This document shows, piece after piece, positions 23,626 through 32,483 of a stretch of DNA of 52,843 nucleotides. Every line of letters starts with the position of its first letter. Position 1 is the first letter of the stretch. Under the pieces are notes generated by a model. It searched no databases. It was not told the DNA's origin and saw only the letters and a program-made list of their open reading frames with translations. Source of the DNA: Bacillota bacterium (GTDB lineage Bacteria; Bacillota; Dethiobacteria; Dethiobacterales; Dethiobacteraceae). Position numbers and translations under genes: made by a program. The stretch lies in contig JAAYSO010000055.1 in assembly GCA_012523945.1 (NCBI GenBank), positions 1-52,843 on the forward strand, written 5' to 3'.

Positions 23626-25410
23626 TTACATTTCCTCATTGCCTTCAGGTATATCTTCGCCATAATATGCTTCAAAGATTAATTTAGCCGTAGGTACGGC
23701 GGCATCGCCGCCCAATCCCCCATTTTCCACCACGACGGCCAATGCTATCTCCGGCGCTTCTGACGGAGCATAACCCACAAATAAACTGTGCGAAATTTTA
23801 TTGGGTCCTGCTTCCGCCGAACCGGTTTTACCGGCAACTTTTACCGGTAACGTCCGTAGGCTGGAGCCGGTACCACCCGGTTCAGTAACTGCTTCCAGGC
23901 CCCTGTGGATAATTTCCCAATGCTTTTGCTCATAATCAAGCTTCTTTAGTATTTCCGGCTCCTGCACGAAAATTACCTGGCCGGTATAATCGGTAATTTC
24001 TTTCACCAAGTGCGGCCGGTAGTGGATCCCGCCGTTGGCCAGCATGGCACCGTAATTAGCCAGCTGCAACGGGGTAATGGCATGGCCCTGACCGATGGCG
24101 GCGGACAATACATCCCCGGGCATAAAATCACTTCTTGTTTCCGGTGAGTTGATGAGTCCGGGCACTTCACCGCGAATATCCGTTAAACCTACCAAATCAC
24201 CAAAGCCAAAATCTTTGGCATACTGGCCAAGACGTTCGCCGCCTAAACGGTAGCCCATTTCATAAAAGAAAATATTGCACGATTTTTGCAGTGCCCCCAC
24301 CACGTTTAAAGCACCATGAGCAGTGTAACCGTAGCAGCGTCGCCTGTCAGAGCCAAAAAATGTTTTCACCCCACCGCAGGAAATATGTGTTTTTTCGGTT
24401 ATGCTACCTTCTTCCAAAGCGGCCATGGCCCCCACCGGTTTAAAGGTGGAACCAATGGGATAAGTCCCCTGAATGGCTTTATTAATCTCCGGTTTATCCG
24501 GGTTATCACGAATCTCGTTATAATCCTGATAAAAAGTATTGGGATTATAGGCAGGGTAACTCACCAGGGCCAAAATGCCGCCCGTACTGGGATCAAGGGC
24601 CACCACCGCACCTTTGCCCACCTGGTCGTTGCCGCTTTCCTTTAACTCGGCAATAACCTGGGCCAGGGCGTTTTCCGCAATTTCCTGCAACTGTAAATCT
24701 AAAGTCAGGTGCAAAGTATTGCCCGGAACCGGGTTGATCCTTTCCAGTTCACGCACACGGTTGCCAAAGCGGTTGGTTTCCACCCGCAACGTACCGTCCT
24801 GACCGCGCAGGTATTTTTCATAAGTAGCCTCCAAACCTGACTGGCCGATAATATCAGTAAAGCGATAACCTTCGCGTTTCAATTCCTGGTATTGATTTTC
24901 CCGAATAACACCCACATAGCCTAAAATATGGGCAGCCACTGATTGCCGGGGATATTCCCTGACCGGTTGGGTCTCATATATCACACCCGGCAAATCAAGG
25001 CGGCGCTCTTCTAATTGGGCCACAATTTCCGGTGACACATCGGTGGCAATCTGAATGGGAGCGTAACTTTTAAACTGCTGTTTGGCGATTTTTTCCCTGA
25101 TCTCCTCTTCTTCTATTGCCAAAATTTCACTTAAATAACGGATTACATCGGCAGCCTTCTGCCGGTCCAAACCCAATAAAGACACGGTATAACCGGGCCG
25201 GTTTGTGGCCAGGATCTGGCCGGTACGATCTTTTATTTCCCCCCGGGTAGCAAGAATTGGCAAATCCCGTAGGCGGTTACCTTCCGCTTTCGCCGTATAA
25301 TGGTCATACTGGTAGATTTGCAACCAAGCCAGGCGTGCCGTCAGCACCAAAACTGTCAGGATAACTACCACTACAAACACACGCATGCGACGCCGTAGCG
25401 ATTTTGTCAT
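23626..25410 (-). CDS. mrdA: Penicillin-binding protein 2 (class B transpeptidase, elongasome)
   Basis: 594 residues: one N-terminal membrane helix, a dimerisation domain, and the transpeptidase domain. Active-site motifs are GSTFKP (nucleophile Ser) near 325, KSCN near 385 and GKTGSAE near 530. Partner of RodA in lateral wall synthesis. It follows mreD by six bases in mreB-mreC-mreD-mrdA. Confidence 0.95.
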   Translation of the reverse strand: MTKSLRRRMRVFVVVVILTVLVLTARLAWLQIYQYDHYTAKAEGNRLRDLPILATRGEIKDRTGQILATNRPGYTVSLLGLDRQKAADVIRYLSEILAIEEEEIREKIAKQQFKSYAPIQIATDVSPEIVAQLEERRLDLPGVIYETQPVREYPRQSVAAHILGYVGVIRENQYQELKREGYRFTDIIGQSGLEATYEKYLRGQDGTLRVETNRFGNRVRELERINPVPGNTLHLTLDLQLQEIAENALAQVIAELKESGNDQVGKGAVVALDPSTGGILALVSYPAYNPNTFYQDYNEIRDNPDKPEINKAIQGTYPIGSTFKPVGAMAALEEGSITEKTHISCGGVKTFFGSDRRRCYGYTAHGALNVVGALQKSCNIFFYEMGYRLGGERLGQYAKDFGFGDLVGLTDIRGEVPGLINSPETRSDFMPGDVLSAAIGQGHAITPLQLANYGAMLANGGIHYRPHLVKEITDYTGQVIFVQEPEILKKLDYEQKHWEIIHRGLEAVTEPGGTGSSLRTLPVKVAGKTGSAEAGPNKISHSLFVGYAPSEAPEIALAVVVENGGLGGDAAVPTAKLIFEAYYGEDIPEGNEEM

Positions 25411-25416
25411 CTTTCC

Positions 25417-25932
25417 CTACTCCTCTGGATAACTTTCTTCAAATAAAAGTTTCCGTTTATGCGCTCGATACAGGAAAGGGTAAATCAGCCCCATAAGAAA
25501 AAAATGCATCATTAAACGAGGCCCAATGCAATGTTGCAAGTATTCCTTTAATGATAATACTGTAGATACGTCAAAAAGTTTGGCCAAAAAATAAGTAAAA
25601 AGATCGCCGCCTAATGTAAACAAAGCAACAAGCAGCATGGGGGCCAAAGTAAAATCTTTATAAATATCTTCAGCGATTAAGCCGGCTAAAGCCCCTGCCG
25701 GCAGTTTAACGGCGGCAAAAAAACCTAAAGGTGCCCCAAAAATAATATCCTGCAGCAAACCGGCGCAGAGCCCAATCACGGCTCCCTTGCGCATCCCGGC
25801 TAAAACGGCCAAAGCCACTACCACCACCAATAAAAGATCCGGGTGTACACCGTCAGGGCCTGCCAAAGTAAAGACAGAACCTTCAATGGCAAGGCTAATG
25901 ACAAATAAGACAAAGGTAATGACATAAGCCAC
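25417..25932 (-). CDS. mreD: MreD, rod-shape membrane protein
   Basis: 171 residues, about five membrane helices; poorly conserved in sequence but recognised by position between mreC and mrdA and by the GPDGVHPDLLLVVVVALAV-type N-terminal segment. GTG start overlapping the mreC stop by one base, with GAAGGGG before it. Confidence 0.9.
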   Translation of the reverse strand: MAYVITFVLFVISLAIEGSVFTLAGPDGVHPDLLLVVVVALAVLAGMRKGAVIGLCAGLLQDIIFGAPLGFFAAVKLPAGALAGLIAEDIYKDFTLAPMLLVALFTLGGDLFTYFLAKLFDVSTVLSLKEYLQHCIGPRLMMHFFLMGLIYPFLYRAHKRKLLFEESYPEE

Positions 25933-26867
25933 TAAAAAGCATCCCCTTCCGGCTCCGCCCCATCTTCCGGATGCTCCGTTTCCTCCTCTTCAACCGGTAA
26001 ATCTATCGCATCCTCTTGTGGGACCACCACAAAAACTTCTTCCAAACGATTAAAATTTGCCGCCGGTTGCAAGGTGGCGTACTGCGTCAAACCAAGTTCA
26101 TCCACACCTGTCTCCAGAACATAACCGATAACAAAGCCCTTTGGGAAAACTCCGCCCAAGCCGGAAGAAATAATGGTATCGCCGGGAAGAATATTGGCTT
26201 CCCGCGGCAAATCCTTTATCCTTAATGAACCCGGTTCCTGCGGGTCATTTTCCACTACCCCCACCTCACCCGGCTCACGTGAACGCTGGACCATGGCAGC
26301 CACAGCCACCCCGCGACGTGAATCCGTTAACAACAAAACTTGAGCCGTGGTAGGCGTCACCGCTAAAATATTACCGATTAAGCCGTCTGTGGTAATGACA
26401 GCCATTTTTTCCTGCACACCGTGCCTGGTACCTTTATTAATGGTTACCGTATCAAACCATTTGGCCGGATCCCGGGCAATTACTTCCGCAGCAATTAAAT
26501 CATAAGTAGAAGCTTCCTTCAGTTCAAGCATGCGGCGTAATCTGGCATTTTCTTTGCGTAATTCATTTAAACGCGCTTCTAAAGTAACTGCTTCTGCCAG
26601 TTCCCGGCGCAATTCCTTATTTTCCTGCATCAACAGCCGGTAATCCTTTAATGTGGTGTATATCTCCTTTACTGAAGAGGTTAAACGTTGAAAGGCCCCT
26701 TGTACAGGGGCCACAATAACCTGCAGGATCTCTTCGGGAAATGTAACCCCCTGTCTGTGGGCAGTAAATGCCGCCAATACCAACAACACAGCCAGCACCA
26801 GCAGTAAAGAGCCTATTTTTTTATATTGTTGCTTCTTCTTTTTTTTGGGCGCAAGCACAGATTTCAC
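25932..26867 (-). CDS. mreC: MreC, rod-shape scaffold protein
   Basis: 311 residues: basic N-terminus, one membrane helix (about 18-38), a coiled coil (about 75-115) and the two beta domains typical of MreC (DGLIGNILAVTP; GLGGVFPKGFVIGYV). The last 25 residues are strongly acidic. It links MreB to PBP2/RodA outside the membrane. Confidence 0.94.
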   Translation of the reverse strand: MKSVLAPKKKKKQQYKKIGSLLLVLAVLLVLAAFTAHRQGVTFPEEILQVIVAPVQGAFQRLTSSVKEIYTTLKDYRLLMQENKELRRELAEAVTLEARLNELRKENARLRRMLELKEASTYDLIAAEVIARDPAKWFDTVTINKGTRHGVQEKMAVITTDGLIGNILAVTPTTAQVLLLTDSRRGVAVAAMVQRSREPGEVGVVENDPQEPGSLRIKDLPREANILPGDTIISSGLGGVFPKGFVIGYVLETGVDELGLTQYATLQPAANFNRLEEVFVVVPQEDAIDLPVEEEETEHPEDGAEPEGDAF

Positions 26868-26888
26868 CTTTCAACAGGCCTTTCCGGC

Positions 26889-27926
26889 TTATCCTACCTT
26901 GCGCGGAGTGAGGGCAACCCGGCGCAACAGTTCTATCTCTGCCAGAGCTTTCCCTGCTCCCAAAGCCACACAATCCAGCGCATTTTCGGCAATATAGACA
27001 GGCATTCCTGTTTCTTTGGCCACCAGTTTATCCAGGCCGTGCAGGAGCGCTCCGCCTCCTGTCATCACAATGCCCTTGTCCATAATATCAGCAGCCAGTT
27101 CAGGCGGGGATTTTTCCAAAGTAATTTTGATTGCTTCCAGAATACCGGCCACCGGATCAGCCAGGGCCGTTTCAATTTCAGCATCACTGATTTCCTGAGT
27201 TTTGGGCAGGCCGCTGACTAAATCGCGACCGCGAATCTCCATGGTTTTCGGCTGTTCTTCATCACGCAGTGCCGTGCCGATCTCCACTTTAATTTCTTCG
27301 GCAGTACGGTCACCAATCATTAAATTGTAATTCTTTTTAATATACTGGACAATAGCCTGATCCATCTCGTCACCGCCTACGCGGATAGAGCGGCTGGTTA
27401 CAATACCGCCTAAAGAAATAATAGCCACCTCTGTAGTACCGCCGCCAATATCAACTATCATACTGCCGGTAGGCTCTTCCACAGGCAATCCGGCCCCGAT
27501 GGCTGCAGCCATGGGCTCCTCAATTAAAAAAGCTTCCTTGGCTCCGGCCTGTTTGGTAGCATCAATGACGGCACGTTTCTCTACTTCCGTAACCCCGGAG
27601 GGAACACAAACCACAACTTGAGCTTTAAACATAGTTTTACGTTTATATGCTTTGGCAATAAAGTGGCGCAGCATAGTCTGCGTCACGTCAAAATCTGCAA
27701 TGACACCGTCTTTCATGGGCCGGATGGCCACAATATTACCGGGGGTGCGCCCGATCATCCGCTTTGCTTCTTCACCTACTTCTAAAATTGTGCCTGTATC
27801 CCGGCGAATGGCCACCACTGATGGCTCGCGCAGGACGATTCCTTTTCCTTTAACAAAAACAATAGTGTTTGCCGTTCCTAAATCAATCCCGATATTCCGA
27901 GAAAAATATTTCGTAATAAAGCGCAT
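26889..27926 (-). CDS. mreB: MreB, bacterial actin
   Basis: Actin-fold ATPase. Phosphate-1 motif GIDLGTANT, phosphate-2 [13 protein letters not shown] and adenosine motif [13 protein letters not shown] are present. It directs the elongasome. The start is uncertain: ATG at 27926 (345 residues), a TTG at 27932 that is better spaced from AAGGGAG, or an ATG at 27947 without ribosome site. First gene of mreBCD-mrdA. Confidence 0.95.
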   Translation of the reverse strand: MRFITKYFSRNIGIDLGTANTIVFVKGKGIVLREPSVVAIRRDTGTILEVGEEAKRMIGRTPGNIVAIRPMKDGVIADFDVTQTMLRHFIAKAYKRKTMFKAQVVVCVPSGVTEVEKRAVIDATKQAGAKEAFLIEEPMAAAIGAGLPVEEPTGSMIVDIGGGTTEVAIISLGGIVTSRSIRVGGDEMDQAIVQYIKKNYNLMIGDRTAEEIKVEIGTALRDEEQPKTMEIRGRDLVSGLPKTQEISDAEIETALADPVAGILEAIKITLEKSPPELAADIMDKGIVMTGGGALLHGLDKLVAKETGMPVYIAENALDCVALGAGKALAEIELLRRVALTPRKVG

Positions 27927-27965
27927 CCGCAAAGCGTCTCCCTTCATTTTAAATCGCTAAGTATC

Positions 27966-27995
27966 ATTATATATCAGTTTTAACTCCGGACACAA
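27966..27995 (-). promoter_or_regulatory. Probable sigma-A promoter of mreB
   Basis: TTGTGT at 27995-27990, an 18-base spacer and perfect TATAAT at 27971-27966, about 35 bases before the mreB start. Confidence 0.6.
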
Positions 27996-28024
27996 TAGAC
28001 AAGTTTTTGTTTCCAGGACATTCC

Positions 28025-28714
28025 TCATTTAAGTAAATCCTGCTCACGGAAGCTGACAAACTTACCGTCCCCAATAATTAAATGATCTAAAACCTCTATT
28101 CCCAACAACCTCCCGGCCTCACTTAAACGGCGTGTAACTTCCACATCCTCTTGACTAGGAGTGGGATCACCGCTGGGGTGATTATGTATCAGAATAACAC
28201 TGGCGCAAGCCCGCCGGATGGCGGGACGAAAGACTTCCCGCGGGTGTACCACGGAAGCATTTAAGCTGCCGATGGAAATTTCTTCAATCCCCAAAACTTT
28301 ATTCTTTGTGTCCAGCAGTAAAATGCGAAAATGTTCACGTAAATAATGACGCATTTCCTCCATTACTAGACCGGCTACATCACGGGGAGAAGAAATAACT
28401 ACCTGTTCAGTACGCAAGCGGTTACTCAGGCGCACCGCCAGCTCCGCAGCCGCCAGCAGCGTCACCGCCTTGGCCGGACCTATGCCTTTGACGGTGGTCA
28501 ATTCCTCCAAGCTGCAGCGGGGCAGGTTAGTTAGCCCCCCGATTTCCACTAAAAGACGTTCCGCCAAATCCACGGCCGTTTCCTGCTCCGTGCCGCTGCG
28601 TAATAAAATTGCCAGCAGTTCCGCGTCCGAAAGCACATTTTTACCGCTTGCAATCAATCTTTCCCGGGGGCGCTCAGTGGGTGGCAGATCCTTGATGGTC
28701 AGGCGCCGTGTCAT
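28025..28714 (-). CDS. radC: RadC family JAB/MPN-domain protein
   Basis: 229 residues. N-terminal helix-hairpin-helix (VKGIGPAKAVTLLAAAEL) and a C-terminal JAMM domain with HNHPSGDPTPSQED. The family name comes from an old repair assignment; the actual function is unresolved. The ATG at 28714 is preceded by AAAGGAG; a GTG two codons earlier is too close to it. The first 41 bases overlap the end of maf. Confidence 0.93.
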   Translation of the reverse strand: MTRRLTIKDLPPTERPRERLIASGKNVLSDAELLAILLRSGTEQETAVDLAERLLVEIGGLTNLPRCSLEELTTVKGIGPAKAVTLLAAAELAVRLSNRLRTEQVVISSPRDVAGLVMEEMRHYLREHFRILLLDTKNKVLGIEEISIGSLNASVVHPREVFRPAIRRACASVILIHNHPSGDPTPSQEDVEVTRRLSEAGRLLGIEVLDHLIIGDGKFVSFREQDLLK

Positions 28715-29312
28715 ACTCACCAGCTCCTTTACCCATGTGCTCTTTTTTTAATTTGTTGAGCAGTCGCCACAATGCTGCTAAAGGCAGTCCTACCACATTA
28801 AAATAACAACCTTCAATCTTTTCCACAAAAACGGCAGCTTTGCCCTGAATGCCATAGCCGCCTGCTTTATCATAAGGCTCACCGCTGGTCAGGTACCAGT
28901 CAATTTCCGCAGCGGAAAGACGGCGCATAAAAACTTCAGTTTTTTCCACCTGGCTTAAAACTTTCATTACCGGCAAAGCAACCACGGCAATGCCTGTCAG
29001 CACCTGGTGGCTGCGCCCGGAGAGCAAACGCAGCATTTCCCCGGCTTCCCGGGAATCTTTCGGTTTGCCCAAAAGTGTACCGTCTACACAAACCACCGTA
29101 TCGGCAGCGATCACAACTGCTTCCCGGCGCGGCTGGTTTTTTGCCACCGCCAGCGCTTTGGCAATTGCCAGTTTTTCCACCAGTTTAGCCGGATCTTTAT
29201 CCACCACACCTTCTTCAGATACGCCGCTGACCTGCACTTCAAAATCCAGGCCAATTTGCCGTAAAAGTTCCGCCCGGCGCGGTGAAGCTGAAGCCAGAAT
29301 AATTTTTGTCAT
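28674..29312 (-). CDS. maf: Maf-type nucleoside triphosphate pyrophosphatase
   Basis: 212 residues starting MTKIILASASPRRAELL, the diagnostic N-terminus, so the ATG at 29312 is chosen over one 51 bases upstream. Also AADTVV, GKPKD and GYGIQGKA. Maf proteins hydrolyse non-standard or canonical NTPs, here of the dTTP/UTP-type by sequence, and affect septation. Upstream of radC and mreB as in Bacillus. Confidence 0.93.
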   Translation of the reverse strand: MTKIILASASPRRAELLRQIGLDFEVQVSGVSEEGVVDKDPAKLVEKLAIAKALAVAKNQPRREAVVIAADTVVCVDGTLLGKPKDSREAGEMLRLLSGRSHQVLTGIAVVALPVMKVLSQVEKTEVFMRRLSAAEIDWYLTSGEPYDKAGGYGIQGKAAVFVEKIEGCYFNVVGLPLAALWRLLNKLKKEHMGKGAGEYDTAPDHQGSATH

Positions 29313-29384
29313 TGGCCTTTCCCCTCTTGTTGTCAAGCTAAAAATACTTTTTTTCAGAGACAATTTTCTTTTCTCTTATATTTT

Positions 29385-29414
29385 CTTCTACTCTTTTCTT
29401 TTTTCTTTTGTCAA
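29385..29414 (-). promoter_or_regulatory. Possible promoter of maf-radC
   Basis: Perfect TTGACA at 29414-29409, an 18-base spacer and TAGAAG at 29390-29385. The -10 is imperfect and the region is very A-rich. Confidence 0.4.
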
Positions 29415-29426
29415 TTCCTGCAAAAA

Positions 29427-29450
29427 AGCCGGAAGTTTTACCTTCCGGCT
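29427..29450 (-). terminator. Terminator of the Gx transporter gene
   Basis: 9-bp stem AGCCGGAAG/CTTCCGGCT with a six-base loop, followed on the minus strand by TTTTTTG. Ten bases after the stop. Confidence 0.85.
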
Positions 29451-29459
29451 GCAAAATCA

Positions 29460-29987
29460 CTATTTTTGTCTAATGTTAGTCAGGACATTTTTCAATGCCT
29501 TCTCACTGTAAGTAACTGCCAATCCCGTAAAAAAACCGGTAGGAAGGGCAATTACCAGTAACAAAGGCAGGTACAGGGGAATCAAATTAAAATTACCGAT
29601 AATCAGTGCAGCCACAGTTACCTGTGTAGTATTATGTGCCGCTGCACCCAGAATACTAACGGCAATTAATGACAATTTTTCTTTGCGCCAGGCATAAACT
29701 CCGCCGGCCATCACTACGGTGGAAACAATTGCCCCGAAAAAACTTAAATAAAAACCTGTAGCCAAAAAATTACCGGCAAAAATGCTCCCTAAGACAGTAC
29801 GCACCCCGGAAACAATCAGTGCCGCTTCAAAGCCATATAAAACAAAAGTCAAAAGTGTAATTACATTGGCTAAACCCAGTTTGGCCCCGGGAATAGGCAG
29901 GGGCACAGGGATGGCATTTTCCACGGTATGGATGACTAAAGCAAAGGCTATTAATAAAGCCAAGTGGGTAAGCTTTTTGATTTTCAA
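29460..29987 (-). CDS. Gx transporter family protein (heptaprenyl diphosphate synthase component I-like)
   Basis: 175 residues, five or six membrane helices. The family (COG4769) resembles ECF substrate-binding subunits and is often annotated after heptaprenyl diphosphate synthase. The conserved PIPGAKLGLANVITL segment and GAAAHNTTQ are visible. The TTG start at 29987 has AAAGGGG nine bases upstream and gives the family length; an ATG at 30062 without ribosome site would add 25 hydrophilic residues. Substrate unknown. In other genomes it often lies near flavin or electron-transfer genes, as here near Rnf. Confidence 0.82.
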   Translation of the reverse strand: MKIKKLTHLALLIAFALVIHTVENAIPVPLPIPGAKLGLANVITLLTFVLYGFEAALIVSGVRTVLGSIFAGNFLATGFYLSFFGAIVSTVVMAGGVYAWRKEKLSLIAVSILGAAAHNTTQVTVAALIIGNFNLIPLYLPLLLVIALPTGFFTGLAVTYSEKALKNVLTNIRQK

Positions 29988-30075
29988 CTGTTTTAACCCC
30001 TTTGTAAAATACAGGTTATTACTTATCCTCAACAGTTTATCATGTTCACCGGGCCGGTGCAATTAAGACCACTTT

Positions 30076-32478
30076 TTAAGCAAGATAAGCATAAATGATG
30101 AGGAATAACAAAACAAGCACGATTGCCACTAAAAAGATATCAAAATAAAAGTTCATGCTTCTCCAGCCCGCCCACAGGCGCAACCTGTTCCAAAAGGAAA
30201 GTGTACGCGGACCGGAGCTTTCATACATGGTATTTAAAGATTCATCCAGATCAGAAGTTCTGTGCGCAATTTTTCTACCCACATTTCCGGAGAGAACATA
30301 AGCTTGGTTAAGGGATTTGTCGAGTTTGTCCGATCCTTCAGCCAGCCTGCGTGCCCCGGCAGCGGAAACAAGATAAGCTTCATTGAGTGAGCGGTCAAAT
30401 TTTTCCGTACTGTTTGCCAGCTTCCGGGCCCCCTTGGCGGAAGTTTCATACACCCGGTTCAGTGAGCGGTCAAATTTTCCCGTCCCGTCAACCAGTTTAC
30501 GTGCACCGCCGGCGGAAGTCAGGTATGCTTGGTTTAAAGCTTTGTCAAACTGCTCTGATCTCTCCACCAAAGCCATGCCCAGTCCACCGGAACTTTCATA
30601 AGTTGTATTCAAAGCTGCATCTAAACGACCAAAAAACAGGCATAATTTCCTGGCCGTTGCGGATAGATCCAGATAAACCTGATTCAAAGCACGGTCAAAG
30701 ACTGTACCGGCCTGGGCAAATGTTTTTTGGACAAAACGGGCAGCCGGCAGGTAGAATAAATATTCCACACTGAGCCATTTGGGGAACTGTAAGGTAAAGA
30801 AACCCGAACGGTCAAGGAGAGCAAATAAAATGACGGCCATGATAACCACTACCGCACTGCCCTGCAGATCCGGCAGGTTCCAAACATTGAGCTCAAATAA
30901 ATGTTCTACCATGTGTCCGTCATAAGTAAACCACTGCATGGCCGGGATGATGATTTTCTTTAACAGGAAATGCGGAAAAAGACCGATGGCAAGAATTATA
31001 GCGCCAAAGATACTTAAGACCGTGTAGACAGGCCAGGTAAAACTATAGTCCAACTTGGCGAATTTCTCCGGCATTTCACCTAAAAAGAGGCCGCGGAACA
31101 GTTTGGCAAAATAACAAAGCGTCATGGCGCTGGTAAGCATAAAAATTTTTTCCGCCAGCATTAACAGGGACGAATTACCGTGTGTAGCCGCCTCCACAAT
31201 GGCATGGTGCAGTAAAGTTTTACTGACGTAGCCGTTAAAGCCGGGAATACCACCAATACCGGCGTAGGCAATTAAAAAGATTACCATGATAAAAGGAACT
31301 TTTTGCCGCAAGCCACCCAGCACCCGGATATCCAGTTCATGAGTTACCATATAAATTGATCCCACCAGTAAAAAGAAACCGGCTTTAAAAAAGGCATGAT
31401 TAATAATATGGTAAAGGGCACCGGCAAAACCCATGGCACCCTCGGCCCCCAGGTATGCTGCCACTCCCATCCCCATGAGAATATAGCCCATTTGCGAGAC
31501 GGAACTGTACGCCAGAATCTTTTTGGCGCCTGTGGATAAAAGCGCCATAAAAGCACCCAAGAACATGGTCACAATCCCGATCCAGATAATCAGATAGCCA
31601 ATCTCCATGGACGGGAGCATAGTTACAGTCTCCGGCACCTGCGCCGGCGTAAAAATCATGCCGACAACACGAAAAATCCCGTAGGCACCTGTTTTTATCA
31701 TTAAAGCCGAAAGTAAGGCACTGGCCGGCGAAGGTGCTACCGGGTGCGCCTTGGGCAGCCAGATGTGTAAAGGAATCATACCGGCTTTAATGCCAAACCC
31801 GACAATGAAGAGTAGCATCACCACATAAGGATTCAGAGCGCTTTGCGCGATGAGATCATAAAGAGGCTTAATTGCCGCCGTGCCAATCCCGGCATAAAGG
31901 AGGAAAATCCCCATCAAAATCACTAGTCCTCCGGCAACACTCAAATAGAGCATCACACCGCCGGCATGCATGGCATCCGGCGTTTGTTCGTGAATCACTA
32001 AAACATAAGAGAAAAAAGTCATCATTTCAAAAAATAAAAAGAGAGAGACCAAATCACCGGAAAGCACTACCCCCAGGCAACTGCCCAGTGTCGCCAGGAG
32101 AAAGACAAAAAAGCGGGTTTGGGCATGTTCATGGGCCATGTAAGCTGTGGCATGCAAAGTGGCTAGAAGCCAAATCAGACTCATCAAAGCAGCAAACACA
32201 AAGCCAAAAAGATCTACCCGCAAAAGGAGCCCCAGCTGCATAATGCCCGGCAGCTCAAACTGCAACGGCCTTTGCAGTACTGACGGCAGCATCAGCATGA
32301 CGATCACAAGCGTCAGCAGTGCCGTCAGCACAGCCAGGCTGTCCCGCCATTTTCCGGCCCAGCGTTCCGCACCCAGTACCAATAATGACCCTATAAGCGG
32401 CACAGCAACTGCGGCCGGCGGCAAAAGAGAAGAGATGGATTCTATTGTGGCCATATCCTGTGCAGCCATAAAAAACAT
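30076..32478 (-). CDS. Antiporter-like proton/sodium-pumping subunit (NuoL/M, MrpD family) with 25-residue repeats at the C-terminus
   Basis: 800 residues, about 300 more than a standard MrpD/NuoM. Residues 1-510 are the antiporter-like core of about 14 helices. It keeps the key Glu in FFEMMTFFSYVLVIHE and Lys in GFGIKAGMIPLHIWLPKAHPV, needed for ion translocation. One more helix lies near 545-560. Residues 594-755 are six and a half tandem 25-residue units with pattern FD-x-x-LN-x-x-Y-x-x-S-x-x-x-ARKL. A final membrane helix (about 778-798) ends the chain. NuoL also has a long amphipathic lateral helix followed by a last membrane helix, so the repeats may be an equivalent; that is inference. 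Five bases after the second antiporter gene. Confidence 0.88.
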   Translation of the reverse strand: MFFMAAQDMATIESISSLLPPAAVAVPLIGSLLVLGAERWAGKWRDSLAVLTALLTLVIVMLMLPSVLQRPLQFELPGIMQLGLLLRVDLFGFVFAALMSLIWLLATLHATAYMAHEHAQTRFFVFLLATLGSCLGVVLSGDLVSLFLFFEMMTFFSYVLVIHEQTPDAMHAGGVMLYLSVAGGLVILMGIFLLYAGIGTAAIKPLYDLIAQSALNPYVVMLLFIVGFGIKAGMIPLHIWLPKAHPVAPSPASALLSALMIKTGAYGIFRVVGMIFTPAQVPETVTMLPSMEIGYLIIWIGIVTMFLGAFMALLSTGAKKILAYSSVSQMGYILMGMGVAAYLGAEGAMGFAGALYHIINHAFFKAGFFLLVGSIYMVTHELDIRVLGGLRQKVPFIMVIFLIAYAGIGGIPGFNGYVSKTLLHHAIVEAATHGNSSLLMLAEKIFMLTSAMTLCYFAKLFRGLFLGEMPEKFAKLDYSFTWPVYTVLSIFGAIILAIGLFPHFLLKKIIIPAMQWFTYDGHMVEHLFELNVWNLPDLQGSAVVVIMAVILFALLDRSGFFTLQFPKWLSVEYLFYLPAARFVQKTFAQAGTVFDRALNQVYLDLSATARKLCLFFGRLDAALNTTYESSGGLGMALVERSEQFDKALNQAYLTSAGGARKLVDGTGKFDRSLNRVYETSAKGARKLANSTEKFDRSLNEAYLVSAAGARRLAEGSDKLDKSLNQAYVLSGNVGRKIAHRTSDLDESLNTMYESSGPRTLSFWNRLRLWAGWRSMNFYFDIFLVAIVLVLLFLIIYAYLA
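30214..30699 (-). repeat. Tandem 75-base coding repeats (25 residues each) in the antiporter gene
   Basis: Codes residues 594-755. Six full units and half a seventh; the central four are most alike (FDKALNQAY, FDRSLNRVY, FDRSLNEAY, LDKSLNQAY). Twenty-five residues equal seven alpha-helical turns, so one long amphipathic helix would show the same residues on one face in every unit. Confidence 0.9.
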
Positions 32479-32483
32479 AGTAA

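Noticed and set aside
30046-30058. Palindrome CACCGGGCCGGTG after the antiporter gene as a terminator
   Set aside because: No T run follows on the minus strand; it may be a coincidence or a protein site.
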